The notes below the pieces were generated by a model, which was not told the origin of the DNA, made no database searches, and was given only the letters and a program-made list of their open reading frames with translations. From a virus, in the IMG/VR virus record IMGVR_UViG_3300034092_002044, positions 1-22,008 of that record: a DNA stretch of 22,008 bases; one strand, written 5' to 3'. The position numbers and the translations under genes were made by a program. Below are positions 6,678 to 12,226 of the stretch, piece by piece; within the stretch, counting starts at the first letter, position 1, and each line of letters starts with the position of its first letter.

Positions 6678-6926
6678 GTGGTCGGGCCTCATTTAGTAGA
6701 TGAATTATTTATTGAACTTGGCATAGACCCAGCCGAAGGTCGGAATCGATATGTTCTTGAGCAATTCAGAAAATATGAAGAAAAAAGAATTGCGGAATGG
6801 TACACCAAAGGTTTTAATACTGGTGCGCAAGAGCAAAGAAAAAATGCTGAGCCACAAAGATTGGATGAGTTGGAGTTCATAAGATTTAAATTCGATTTTA
6901 GTTATATCATAAACCATAAAGGATGA
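6678..6926 (+). CDS. Small charged helical protein, unknown
   Basis: The product has 82 residues and its best start is GTG at 6678, since no ATG is available in frame. It contains LGIDPAEGRNRYVLEQFRKYEEKRIAEWYTKGFNTG, a charged amphipathic helix. The stop overlaps the exonuclease start (ATGA style, GGATGA). I do not recognise the family. The coupling suggests a small partner of the nuclease, but that is inference. Confidence 0.5.
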   Translation: MVGPHLVDELFIELGIDPAEGRNRYVLEQFRKYEEKRIAEWYTKGFNTGAQEQRKNAEPQRLDELEFIRFKFDFSYIINHKG

Positions 6927-7666
6927 ATATTTCACAATCGCTCATGAACCAGGTGCTTGAGAAGCCTTGCCCGTATGCTATCAAGCTTGAATGGATTGAC
7001 AAGAAAAGGTCGGAGCCGTCTGACCTTATGAAAAGGGGTCATTATTTTGAGTATTGCGTCATCGGAGACTCTTCATCAGAAGCCCCTCAGCTGGAGAAAC
7101 TGAAGAACGGAGGAAAGTCTCAGGCAGAGAAGGACATCGATGATCTTGTGGTTATTGCCAAGAAAACCTTGGAGGGTTTTGGGTTGGAGTTGGGAAATGC
7201 CCAAACCCAGCTTCGCCTTGAGCATGATGGCAAGAGCGGGTTGATTGACTTGGTGGCCAATGACATTGAGGATAAGAAGCGGAAAGCCATCTACGACATT
7301 AAGTATACTGAAACCAAGTACGACGATCGGTGGAATGGTTGGGCTGATATAGAGACTCGTCCGACCGCGAAGAGGCAAGCAAGGCATTACATACATCTGT
7401 GGAAGGAGATTAATGGCGAATGGTTGCCGTACTACTTTGTCATTTTTGGGAAATCAGGATGGTGCCGGATTATTAAGTGCATCGTGACTGCCGAAAGTAT
7501 GGCTATTCATTATCGCGAGATTGAGGTTGTTTCTGATATGCTGGCAAGGTGGAAAGGCGAAGGATGGAAACCCGAACCGAGTTATGAAAAGTGCAGGGAT
7601 TGCCGCGTGGCTCAGTTCTGTGAGCATTACCAGGTTCTGCCTGATATAGAGCAAGCTTCGATATAA
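6923..7666 (+). CDS. PD-(D/E)XK exonuclease of the Cas4/RecB type with putative Fe-S cluster
   Basis: The product has 247 residues. Nuclease motifs in order are RGHYFE (38-43), GLIDLV (106-111, Asp109), YDIKYTETK (124-132, Asp125-x-Lys127) and the Q...HY helix (Gln152, His155-Tyr156). Four cysteines have the Cas4/AddB arrangement: Cys16 near the N-terminus and C224-x2-C227-x5-C233 at the C-terminus, which would hold a [4Fe-4S] cluster. Such enzymes resect DNA ends to give ssDNA for an annealing protein, here the candidate encoded at 5909. No cas1/cas2 is near, so a CRISPR role is unlikely. It ends the early operon before a long RNA-rich region. Confidence 0.8.
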   Translation: MNISQSLMNQVLEKPCPYAIKLEWIDKKRSEPSDLMKRGHYFEYCVIGDSSSEAPQLEKLKNGGKSQAEKDIDDLVVIAKKTLEGFGLELGNAQTQLRLEHDGKSGLIDLVANDIEDKKRKAIYDIKYTETKYDDRWNGWADIETRPTAKRQARHYIHLWKEINGEWLPYYFVIFGKSGWCRIIKCIVTAESMAIHYREIEVVSDMLARWKGEGWKPEPSYEKCRDCRVAQFCEHYQVLPDIEQASI

Positions 7667-7727
7667 TAGTCGATAATTTTAAAATATCGGTTTGAAAGTC
7701 GGTTTTTTTCATAAGCAGTTGGTTTTA

Positions 7728-7749
7728 CCGGCCCGTTTCCACGGGCTGG
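7728..7749 (+). other. Stable hairpin directly upstream of tRNA-like RNA 1
   Basis: A 9-bp stem with one G-U pair (7728-7736 with 7741-7749) and a TTCC loop ends 6 nt before the acceptor-like strand at 7756. It has no strong T-run, so it may be a processing or weak termination element rather than a full terminator. Confidence 0.5.
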
Positions 7750-7755
7750 GTTTAT

Positions 7756-7896
7756 GGTCGGGTGGCGAAAATGGGTAACGCTAATAAGGTAAGATTGAAA
7801 CCGGTTTAGGCAACTGTGTCCCGTTACATGATGCGTTATGTTAAGTGTCATTTGCTTAATTCAATCACGCAGGTTCGATTCCTGCCCCGACTACCA
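7756..7896 (+). ncRNA. tRNA-like structured RNA 1 (oversized, encoded CCA, non-canonical centre)
   Basis: The ends look like a tRNA: a 7-bp acceptor (7756-7762 with 7886-7892, one G-U), TG, a D-arm-like GCG...CGC with GGG in the loop (7765-7781), a perfect T-arm (GCAGG-TTCGATT-CCTGC, 7869-7885), discriminator A and an encoded CCA (7894-7896). The centre is about 87 nt instead of about 45. It holds a 7-bp helix 7793-7799/7860-7866 (GATTGAA/TTCAATC) and a hairpin 7841-7846/7854-7859 whose 7-nt loop GTCATTT would present CAT after a T, as in a Met anticodon. TAACGC (7776-7781) can also pair with GCGTTA (7833-7838), a pseudoknot. It may be a tRNA with an insertion, or a tRNA mimic. No ORF is supported here. 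Confidence 0.5.
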
Positions 7897-7997
7897 GAAC
7901 CGGATGGCGTAAGCCCCAATGAATAAGGCAGCAATGTAACGCCCCTGCGGATCGCGGGGAGATGTCGGTGCGAATCCGACTCCGGTTCCTCTTTTTT
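7897..7997 (+). ncRNA. tRNA-like structured RNA 2 (tandem, followed by T-run)
   Basis: It begins at the base after the CCA of RNA 1. An 8-bp terminal helix pairs 7897-7904 (GAACCGGA) with 7981-7988 (TCCGGTTC). A T-arm-like hairpin 7964-7980 has stem GTCGG/CCGAC and loop TGCGAAT, where the usual T at position 55 is G. Inside, GGCGT (7906-7910) pairs with ACGCC (7939-7943) around a GCC/GGC hairpin, and a GC-rich arm covers 7944-7957. No 7-nt anticodon loop with U33 can be placed, so it is not a standard tRNA. CTC and six T (7992-7997) follow, so the terminal helix may double as a terminator. No CCA is encoded. Confidence 0.45.
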
Positions 7998-8021
7998 GTG
8001 GTTTCAGAGGTAAGCAATGAC

Positions 8022-8047
8022 GCGCTGCGTTTCTACGCGGTGCTTTT
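8022..8047 (+). terminator. Intrinsic terminator after the tRNA-like RNAs
   Basis: A 9-bp stem (8022-8030 with 8035-8043, two G-U pairs) with loop TTCT is followed by TTTT. It would end the transcript carrying the tRNA-like RNAs. Confidence 0.6.
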
Positions 8048-8062
8048 ATAACCTTTCGGTGG

Positions 8063-8074
8063 CAATTTTGCCGA
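8063..8074. repeat. Near-palindrome GGCAATTTTGCC shared with the 12.9-kb intergenic region
   Basis: This 12-nt near-palindrome recurs as GGCAAATTTTGCC at 12923-12935 and, inverted, as GCAAAATTGCC at about 12973-12983. All copies are intergenic, which suggests a protein-binding site. Confidence 0.35.
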
Positions 8075-8115
8075 ATTTGCTTAAATTATACCCAATATGG
8101 ATCATTTTGAGCGTG

Positions 8116-8145
8116 TTTGTGTAGGCATATTGTATATAGTTTTTG
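8116..8145 (+). promoter_or_regulatory. Weak promoter candidate before the gene at 8189
   Basis: TTTG at 8116-8119 is followed after 18 nt by AGTTTTTG (8138-8145), one or two mismatches from TAnnTTTG. It lies 43 nt before the ATG at 8189. Confidence 0.3.
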
Positions 8146-8188
8146 TACTTTTATGTATAATTGGCTATATGCTGATAAACCAAATACC

Positions 8189-8431
8189 ATGACACACAAA
8201 GAATTGATTGAGGAATTTCGGGTAATGGACACTCTTACCGACCTTGAGTTGGAGAAAATTGTGTCCATCCATAGGAAAATCTTCCTTTACCAATGGCACA
8301 ATTCCAAGCTATACACAACGCTCGTGGGAGCCAAAGAAGCCCTAAGATTGGCCGAGATAGACATTAGCTTGGCTGAAGAGTATGTGAAAGATTTGGAAAA
8401 AGAAAAAGAAGATTCTGAGGATTTGTTTTAG
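8189..8431 (+). CDS. Small helical protein, unknown
   Basis: The product has 80 residues. I start it at ATG 8189 (MTHKELIEEF); a longer frame upstream would begin before the promoter candidate and reads like non-coding sequence. It is helical throughout, with a coiled-coil-like acidic end (LRLAEIDISLAEEYVKDLEKEKEDSEDLF). No motif is recognised. It is flanked by RNA-rich intergenic regions on both sides, so it is likely transcribed alone. Confidence 0.55.
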   Translation: MTHKELIEEFRVMDTLTDLELEKIVSIHRKIFLYQWHNSKLYTTLVGAKEALRLAEIDISLAEEYVKDLEKEKEDSEDLF

Positions 8432-8435
8432 TTGT

Positions 8436-8443
8436 TATATTTG
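8436..8443 (+). promoter_or_regulatory. -7 promoter element (TATATTTG) for a small RNA
   Basis: An exact TAnnTTTG match, placing a transcription start near 8449, just ahead of the structured RNA 8449-8547. No convincing -33 element was seen. Confidence 0.5.
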
Positions 8444-8448
8444 CAAAC

Positions 8449-8547
8449 GATTCCTTCATGTGTGAGACGGACGCAGGGAGGAGTTTAGACCCAACAACAG
8501 AAGGCATCGGGCCGTCTCCCCAGCCTTCTGATTGTATGGGTTTTTTT
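8449..8547 (+). ncRNA. Candidate small RNA with loop-paired pseudoknot and own terminator
   Basis: About 100 nt between the -7 box at 8436 and a T-run. A long hairpin pairs 8489-8505 with 8523-8541: 17 bp with two single bulged A on the 3' side. It is extended by GGG (8509-8511) with CCC (8519-8521), closing a 7-nt loop CCGTCTC (8512-8518). That loop is perfectly complementary to GAGACGG at 8464-8470 upstream, giving an H-type pseudoknot. Seven T (8541-8547) follow, so the hairpin is also an intrinsic terminator. A competing open frame (8458-8718) crosses these stems and reads on through the terminator. The pairing is visible; transcription and function are inferred. Confidence 0.55.
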
Positions 8548-8760
8548 ATTGATTCTCCCCAATGGCACAAAGAATCAATGTCCAAACGCCGGTATGTAGG
8601 CTGCAATAGTGGGGGCAATGACTTCTCGGTGTCAACCCCCGACCAGGATCATCCAACGAAGCAGCCGCACCCTTTTTGGGATAAGGAGGTAAAGCGTTAT
8701 AGGGCACAGTTCAGCTAAATGCCTATGCTGAACAGGCTCAGGAGGATATCCTGGGATATA
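8548..8760 (+). ncRNA. Further structured region (hairpins and a compact pseudoknot)
   Basis: Several perfect stems follow one another: 8548-8556/8571-8579 (9 bp, 14-nt loop); GGCTGC 8599-8604 with GCAGCC 8661-8666, enclosing GGGGG 8611-8615/CCCCC 8636-8640 and an inner TGAC/GTCA; GTTCAGC 8709-8715 with GCTGAAC 8727-8733, whose loop GCCT (8721-8724) can pair with AGGC (8734-8737) right after the stem, a classical H-type pseudoknot; and CAGGA/TCCTG at 8739-8753. This could be a separate RNA, the leader of the gene at 8789, or a continuation of the small RNA if termination at 8547 is partial. No known RNA family was recognised. Confidence 0.45.
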
Positions 8761-8788
8761 GACCGAGTATGCACTAAACTCAAATAAC

Positions 8789-9028
8789 ATGAAAACACAA
8801 GCAAACGACCCAGCATTTTCAAGGCCAGCTTTCCATCACGAACATACGGGAACACTACATGATGCCCAAGATGGATTGACAAAGCGAGAATACTTTGCAG
8901 CAATGGCAATGCAGGCTATAGTATCAAACTTAAATTCGCATCGTTTATTTGGGGTTGACAATATGTTCGACATTGCCAAGGGTGCAGTTAATATGGCAGA
9001 TGCTTTAATCGAAGAATTAAATAAATGA
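8789..9028 (+). CDS. Small phage protein of the 'GLTKREYFA' type
   Basis: The product has 79 residues. The central GLTKREYFAAMAMQAIVSN followed by a helix ending in ADALIEELNK is a pattern common in small early proteins of many phages and prophages; no function is established for it that I know of. An A-rich leader (AACTCAAATAAC) precedes the ATG. It overlaps the next gene by 4 nt, so it opens the replication operon. Confidence 0.7.
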   Translation: MKTQANDPAFSRPAFHHEHTGTLHDAQDGLTKREYFAAMAMQAIVSNLNSHRLFGVDNMFDIAKGAVNMADALIEELNK

Positions 9029-9294
9029 AGCAGCTATTTGAAGTCCTTCCCTACGACTCCGACGAGTTCAAGGAGGCATGGAACGATTGGGTTCAGCATC
9101 GCGCATGGATGAGGGAACCCGTTGGGCCGGTAGCAGCCAAACGCCAACTGAAGTTCCTAAAGACTTTAGGAGAGGCCGATGCGGTCAAGTCGATAGAGAA
9201 CAGCATTACGCACAATTGGACAGGATTGTTCCCGCCCAAGAGCGAGACGATAGTAATTCAGAGCAGATGGAATGGTAAAAAATATGGGCAATGA
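9025..9294 (+). CDS. Primosomal/replication-initiation-like small protein
   Basis: The product has 89 residues. EAWNDWVQHRAWMREPVGPVAAKRQLKFLKTLGEADAVKSIENSITHNWTGLF has the layout of the C-terminal module found in phage replication initiator or DnaT-like proteins: 'W..W..hR......A..QL..L...GE..A...I..SI...W.GLFP'. Here it stands alone. It overlaps the preceding and following genes by 4 nt and is part of the set leading into dnaB, which supports a replication role such as loading or recruiting the helicase. That specific role is inferred. Confidence 0.5.
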   Translation: MKQLFEVLPYDSDEFKEAWNDWVQHRAWMREPVGPVAAKRQLKFLKTLGEADAVKSIENSITHNWTGLFPPKSETIVIQSRWNGKKYGQ

Positions 9295-9530
9295 AACAAC
9301 AAACGGCAGTTATGTGGTTGGAGAATCAATTAATTGAAATGGGCGTACCCCTTTTGCGTGATGAAAAGTCATTGATTCAACAAGCCAAACAAATTGAGAT
9401 AAGGCAGCATGAGAATACTTGGATTGATAGTAAAATTGAAATGAAGGGGGACGGGGACAATTATATTGGGAAGGAAAAGTCATTTGAAGAATACTACAAA
9501 GAAAACTATGGCACAGCAAACAGCGATTGA
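9291..9530 (+). CDS. Small protein, first of two tandem paralogues
   Basis: The product has 79 residues. It shares its layout with the next gene: QQTAVMWLENQLI at the start, SLIQQAKQIEIRQ in the middle and FEEYYKENYG at the end. The family looks like short early proteins repeated in tandem in Bacteroidota phages. No function is known to me. The frames of the two copies overlap by 23 nt. A likely origin is duplication followed by divergence, since nucleotide similarity is low but residue positions are kept. Confidence 0.6.
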   Translation: MKQQTAVMWLENQLIEMGVPLLRDEKSLIQQAKQIEIRQHENTWIDSKIEMKGDGDNYIGKEKSFEEYYKENYGTANSD

Positions 9531-9744
9531 GTGGTTGGCAGAACAGATAAATGGCAAATCAATAAATTATCCATTTAGCACATACGCAGATATAACTATA
9601 TCCATCCCAATAGAATTATTTGAGCAAGCCAAACAAATGGAGAAGGAGCAGATAATTCAAGCGAGACATGATGGCATTGTTTCGGCAATAAAGGGTCGTT
9701 CTGTCTCAAACGATGATTATTACAACGAAACCTACGGACAATGA
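9508..9744 (+). CDS. Small protein, second tandem paralogue
   Basis: The product has 78 residues, started at ATG 9508 because MAQQTAIEWLAEQI aligns with the first copy's start; a longer frame from 9466 lies inside that gene. Shared positions are QQTA.xWL..Q at the N-terminus, ELFEQAKQMEKEQI in the middle and YYNETYG at the C-terminus. It overlaps dnaB by 4 nt. Function is unknown. The amphipathic QAKQMEKEQI helix suggests protein-protein contact. Confidence 0.65.
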   Translation: MAQQTAIEWLAEQINGKSINYPFSTYADITISIPIELFEQAKQMEKEQIIQARHDGIVSAIKGRSVSNDDYYNETYGQ

Positions 9745-11048
9745 CCGAAGGAATTGACTATTCATACGAGCTTGAGCGAAACGTCATTGGCGTTTGCGTG
9801 ATGGAGGGTTATGCTTACGATCGTATTGCCGGACTTCTGGAGCCGAGGCACTTCAGACATACAGACCATCAGAAGTTCTTTGAGGCAATTAAGGAGATGC
9901 GGACTGAGAACCTTCATATAGATTTAGTCACCATCATAGACCGGCTGATGAGGGTCAAGGAGATGCCCAAGACTTGCATTTCAGATATGATGAGATGCAC
10001 CAAAGAGGTAATATCAAGTGCCGGATTGGAGCAGAATGCCTACATCTTGGTGCAAATGTATCGGGGGCGGGAACTGAAACGCTTGACAACAACCCCCCTA
10101 TCCCCCGACATGAATGTGAACGAGTCCATCCAGCACTTGGAGGCTCAGATCAACGCCCTTAGGCAAGAGGCGGTAATTTCTGCGGTGAAGATGGAGGACG
10201 GGTTGATGGCATTAACCAAGTACCAAGATAGGGTCAGGGACAAGGATATGCTTGGCATAACCACGGGGTTTAGATCAATAGATGATGCGACATCGGGTTT
10301 TGTAGATGGCGGGTTGTATGTGATAGCGGCACGTCCTTCAATGGGAAAGTCCGCTTTCATGGGCAAAAACGTTTTACAAGCAGCGGTATCCGGCAAAAAG
10401 GTGGTTGTGATTCAATTGGAGATGAGCCTGGAGCAGACCATTGGGCGTATCGCCTCCTTGTACACCGATATGGAATATGCCAAGATTATCACGGGATTCA
10501 AATATGACGATGCCATAAGGGACAAATTCTATACATATCTAAACGGCATGGCGAAATTGCCAATTATGGTCAACCCGATGGCAACTATGTCTATTGAGAC
10601 CATTAAGGGATTCGTCTACGCAATGCACCGAAAGGGGCTGATGGACATTCTTTTCATAGACTACCTTCAGCTTATCGAAATAAAGGGCGGCAGATCAAGG
10701 GAGCAGGATGTGGCTGCTATCAGCCGAGGCTTGAAGCTATTGGCAAGGGACTTGAAAATACCGGTCATTGCCCTTTCTCAGTTGAACAGGGCGGTGGAGT
10801 CCAGGGCTGTCAAGAAACCTATTCTCGCAGACTTGAGGGAATCGGGAGCCATTGAACAAGATGCGGATGCCGTCTATTTTATTCATCGGGACTTTGCAAT
10901 GGGCATAGAGCGCGACGAAAATGGCCATAGCACCGAAAACAAGGCCGAACTGATTATAGCCAAAAACCGAAACGGATCAAGAATGACTATTCCCCTCACT
11001 TGGGATGGACAGAAGATGAAATTCTCCGACGAAACAACTCCATTTTGA
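9741..11048 (+). CDS. dnaB: Replicative DNA helicase, DnaB family
   Basis: The product has 435 residues, close to the usual DnaB length. The N-terminal domain (about 1-105) has the typical LERNVIG start and HQKFFEAIKEM. The RecA-like domain shows Walker A ARPSMGKS (197-204), QLEMS (225-229), Walker B LFIDYLQLI (304-312), the SQLNR segment (346-350), DLRESGAIEQDAD (364-376) and the AKNRNG region (407-412). It unwinds DNA ahead of the phage replication fork, moving 5'-3'. No primase or helicase loader of known family is in the window; the small protein at 9025 is the best candidate helper. The stop overlaps the methyltransferase start (TTGA). Confidence 0.95.
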   Translation: MTEGIDYSYELERNVIGVCVMEGYAYDRIAGLLEPRHFRHTDHQKFFEAIKEMRTENLHIDLVTIIDRLMRVKEMPKTCISDMMRCTKEVISSAGLEQNAYILVQMYRGRELKRLTTTPLSPDMNVNESIQHLEAQINALRQEAVISAVKMEDGLMALTKYQDRVRDKDMLGITTGFRSIDDATSGFVDGGLYVIAARPSMGKSAFMGKNVLQAAVSGKKVVVIQLEMSLEQTIGRIASLYTDMEYAKIITGFKYDDAIRDKFYTYLNGMAKLPIMVNPMATMSIETIKGFVYAMHRKGLMDILFIDYLQLIEIKGGRSREQDVAAISRGLKLLARDLKIPVIALSQLNRAVESRAVKKPILADLRESGAIEQDADAVYFIHRDFAMGIERDENGHSTENKAELIIAKNRNGSRMTIPLTWDGQKMKFSDETTPF

Positions 11049-11860
11049 GACACGGATCATTATTTTCAGGAATTGGGGGTTTTGACCTTGCCGCTGAGTG
11101 GATGGGATGGGAGAATGTTTTCAATTGCGAATGGAACACATTCGGGCAAAAGATTCTTAAATACTATTGGCCTAACGCAATCGGTTATGAAGACATCACT
11201 AAGACAGACTTCTCTGTTCACAGAGGAAATATCGACATCATCAGCGGTGGATTCCCTTGCCAAGCCTTCTCAACCGCAGGATCAAGAAAAGGAACGGCAG
11301 ACCCCCGATACCTTTGGCCCGAAATGCTCCGTGTTATACGAGAAATTTGCCCCCGTTGGGTTGTGGGAGAAAACGTTTATGGACTTGTTAATTGGAACGG
11401 GGGATTGGTTTTCGACACGGTGTGCGCTGACTTGGAAAATGAAGGCTTCCAAGTCATCCCGATTATTTTGCCAGCTGCAAGTGTCAACGCACCGCACAAA
11501 AGGGATAGAATCTTCTTTATTGCTTACGCCTGGGCTTGTGAACATAGAGGAAAGTCCACAGAAATACATGGAAAGACAAAGAAAACGGACGGATGCGGGA
11601 ATGAACAAAGCCCCTCACCCTGGAAACAAATACAATTGCCTACTATCACAAGTAATACATTCAGGGGTTTTCAACAATCATGGAAGAGTTTCCCAATTGA
11701 ACATCCACTTTGTAGGCGAGATGATGGGCTTCCCGCCCAATTGGACGGAATTACCTTTTCAAAGTGGCGCAACGAATCCATAAAGGGGTTCGGGAATGCA
11801 GTAGTCCCCCAATTGGTTTTTCAAATTTTCAAGACAATAGAATTATATGAACAGCAATGA
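11045..11860 (+). CDS. DNA (cytosine-5) methyltransferase
   Basis: I start at TTG 11045 in a TTGA overlap with the dnaB stop, giving RHGSLFSGIGG at the N-terminus as expected; a longer frame from TTG 11000 is possible. The product has 271 residues. Motif I is FSGIGG (7-12), motif IV is GGFPCQAFS with catalytic Cys72, motif VI is ENV (109-111), motif VIII is HKRDRIFF (151-158) and motif X is GNAVVPQ (250-256). The target-recognition part (about 165-240) is short. It transfers methyl from SAM to cytosine C5, probably to shield phage DNA from host restriction. No restriction partner is seen. A long second frame runs inside it (11187-11783). Confidence 0.9.
   Translation: MRHGSLFSGIGGFDLAAEWMGWENVFNCEWNTFGQKILKYYWPNAIGYEDITKTDFSVHRGNIDIISGGFPCQAFSTAGSRKGTADPRYLWPEMLRVIREICPRWVVGENVYGLVNWNGGLVFDTVCADLENEGFQVIPIILPAASVNAPHKRDRIFFIAYAWACEHRGKSTEIHGKTKKTDGCGNEQSPSPWKQIQLPTITSNTFRGFQQSWKSFPIEHPLCRRDDGLPAQLDGITFSKWRNESIKGFGNAVVPQLVFQIFKTIELYEQQ
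11187..11783 (+). CDS. Overlapping +1-frame ORF inside the methyltransferase gene (probable dual-coding gene)
   Basis: A 198-residue frame starting at ATG 11187 (MKTSLRQTSLF) is entirely inside the methyltransferase, shifted by +1; it is open without ATG back to a TTG at 11073. It does not read like a chance frame. It holds FGPKCSVLYEKFAPVGLWEKTF, LLIGTGDWFSTRCALTWKMK, FCQLQVSTHRTKG with SSLLLTPG, and LNIHFVGEMMGFPPNWTELPF. I recognise this order (W.KTF, 'W.ST.C.LTWK', 'QLQ.S..PT', 'LLPTP', 'LNP.FV.EMMGFP..WT.LPF') from proteins annotated in Bacteroidota as methyltransferase-related. Its function is not known to me. Its own ribosome entry is unclear; internal initiation or frameshifting are both possible. 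Confidence 0.55.
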   Translation: MKTSLRQTSLFTEEISTSSAVDSLAKPSQPQDQEKERQTPDTFGPKCSVLYEKFAPVGLWEKTFMDLLIGTGDWFSTRCALTWKMKASKSSRLFCQLQVSTHRTKGIESSLLLTPGLVNIEESPQKYMERQRKRTDAGMNKAPHPGNKYNCLLSQVIHSGVFNNHGRVSQLNIHFVGEMMGFPPNWTELPFQSGATNP

Positions 11861-12182
11861 ACTGACCAAATGGGCGATATTGATGCTTCAATGGGAAGGC
11901 TGCACGGTATGGAGGAATAACAACCTGGCTGTAAGAGGAAGAAAGTTCATAGGTAAAAAAGGGGTTCCAGACATAATTGGATATGATAGGGATGGTAAAT
12001 CGGTGTGGTGTGAGGTAAAGGCCGGAGATGATAAACTATCTGAAGATCAAATCAATTTCATGGATGAAGCCACAAGAGCCGGATGTAGATGCTACATAGC
12101 CCGTAGTGATGGATCAAATCTTTTGCAAGAATGGACAGATTGGATTACACATATTAGGCAAAACTTTAACAAGTCCAAGTAG
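11847..12182 (+). CDS. VRR-NUC domain nuclease
   Basis: The product has 111 residues, the size of stand-alone phage VRR-NUC proteins. The motifs are GKKGVPDIIGY (Asp at position 42 by my count), then WCEVKAGDDKLSEDQINFMD with the E-x-K pair, i.e. the PD-(D/E)XK core, and a following helix containing 'Q..F'. Such enzymes act on branched or flapped DNA in replication and repair. It overlaps the methyltransferase end by 14 nt. Because it lies beside dnaB and a methyltransferase, a replication-intermediate resolvase role is likely; a restriction role is less likely. Confidence 0.8.
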   Translation: MNSNELTKWAILMLQWEGCTVWRNNNLAVRGRKFIGKKGVPDIIGYDRDGKSVWCEVKAGDDKLSEDQINFMDEATRAGCRCYIARSDGSNLLQEWTDWITHIRQNFNKSK

Positions 12183-12226
12183 GATTATTTAGGAATAGTC
12201 TATACATTCGTATAAAATAACCCCCT

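Noticed and set aside
6923-7666. CRISPR-associated Cas4
   Set aside because: The cysteine and nuclease motifs fit Cas4, but no repeats, cas1 or cas2 are near; a phage recombination exonuclease is more likely.
7756-7988. Two ordinary tRNA genes
   Set aside because: T-arms and acceptor stems fit, but neither sequence allows a normal anticodon arm in the right place, so they are listed as tRNA-like RNAs instead.
8449-8547. Type III toxin-antitoxin RNA
   Set aside because: A pseudoknot before a terminator is suggestive, but there are no tandem repeats of the motif and no ToxN-like gene downstream.
8458-8718. 86-codon plus-strand open frame
   Set aside because: It crosses a strong intrinsic terminator and several perfect stems, and its composition (SLDPTTEGIGPSPQPSD) and lack of a leader do not look like a gene. 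The RNA reading explains the bases better, though translation is not excluded.
8449-8760. Group I intron
   Set aside because: Pseudoknots and a TATAGACC stretch (near 8757) recall group I elements, but the conserved core pairs could not be placed and no interrupted gene flanks the region.
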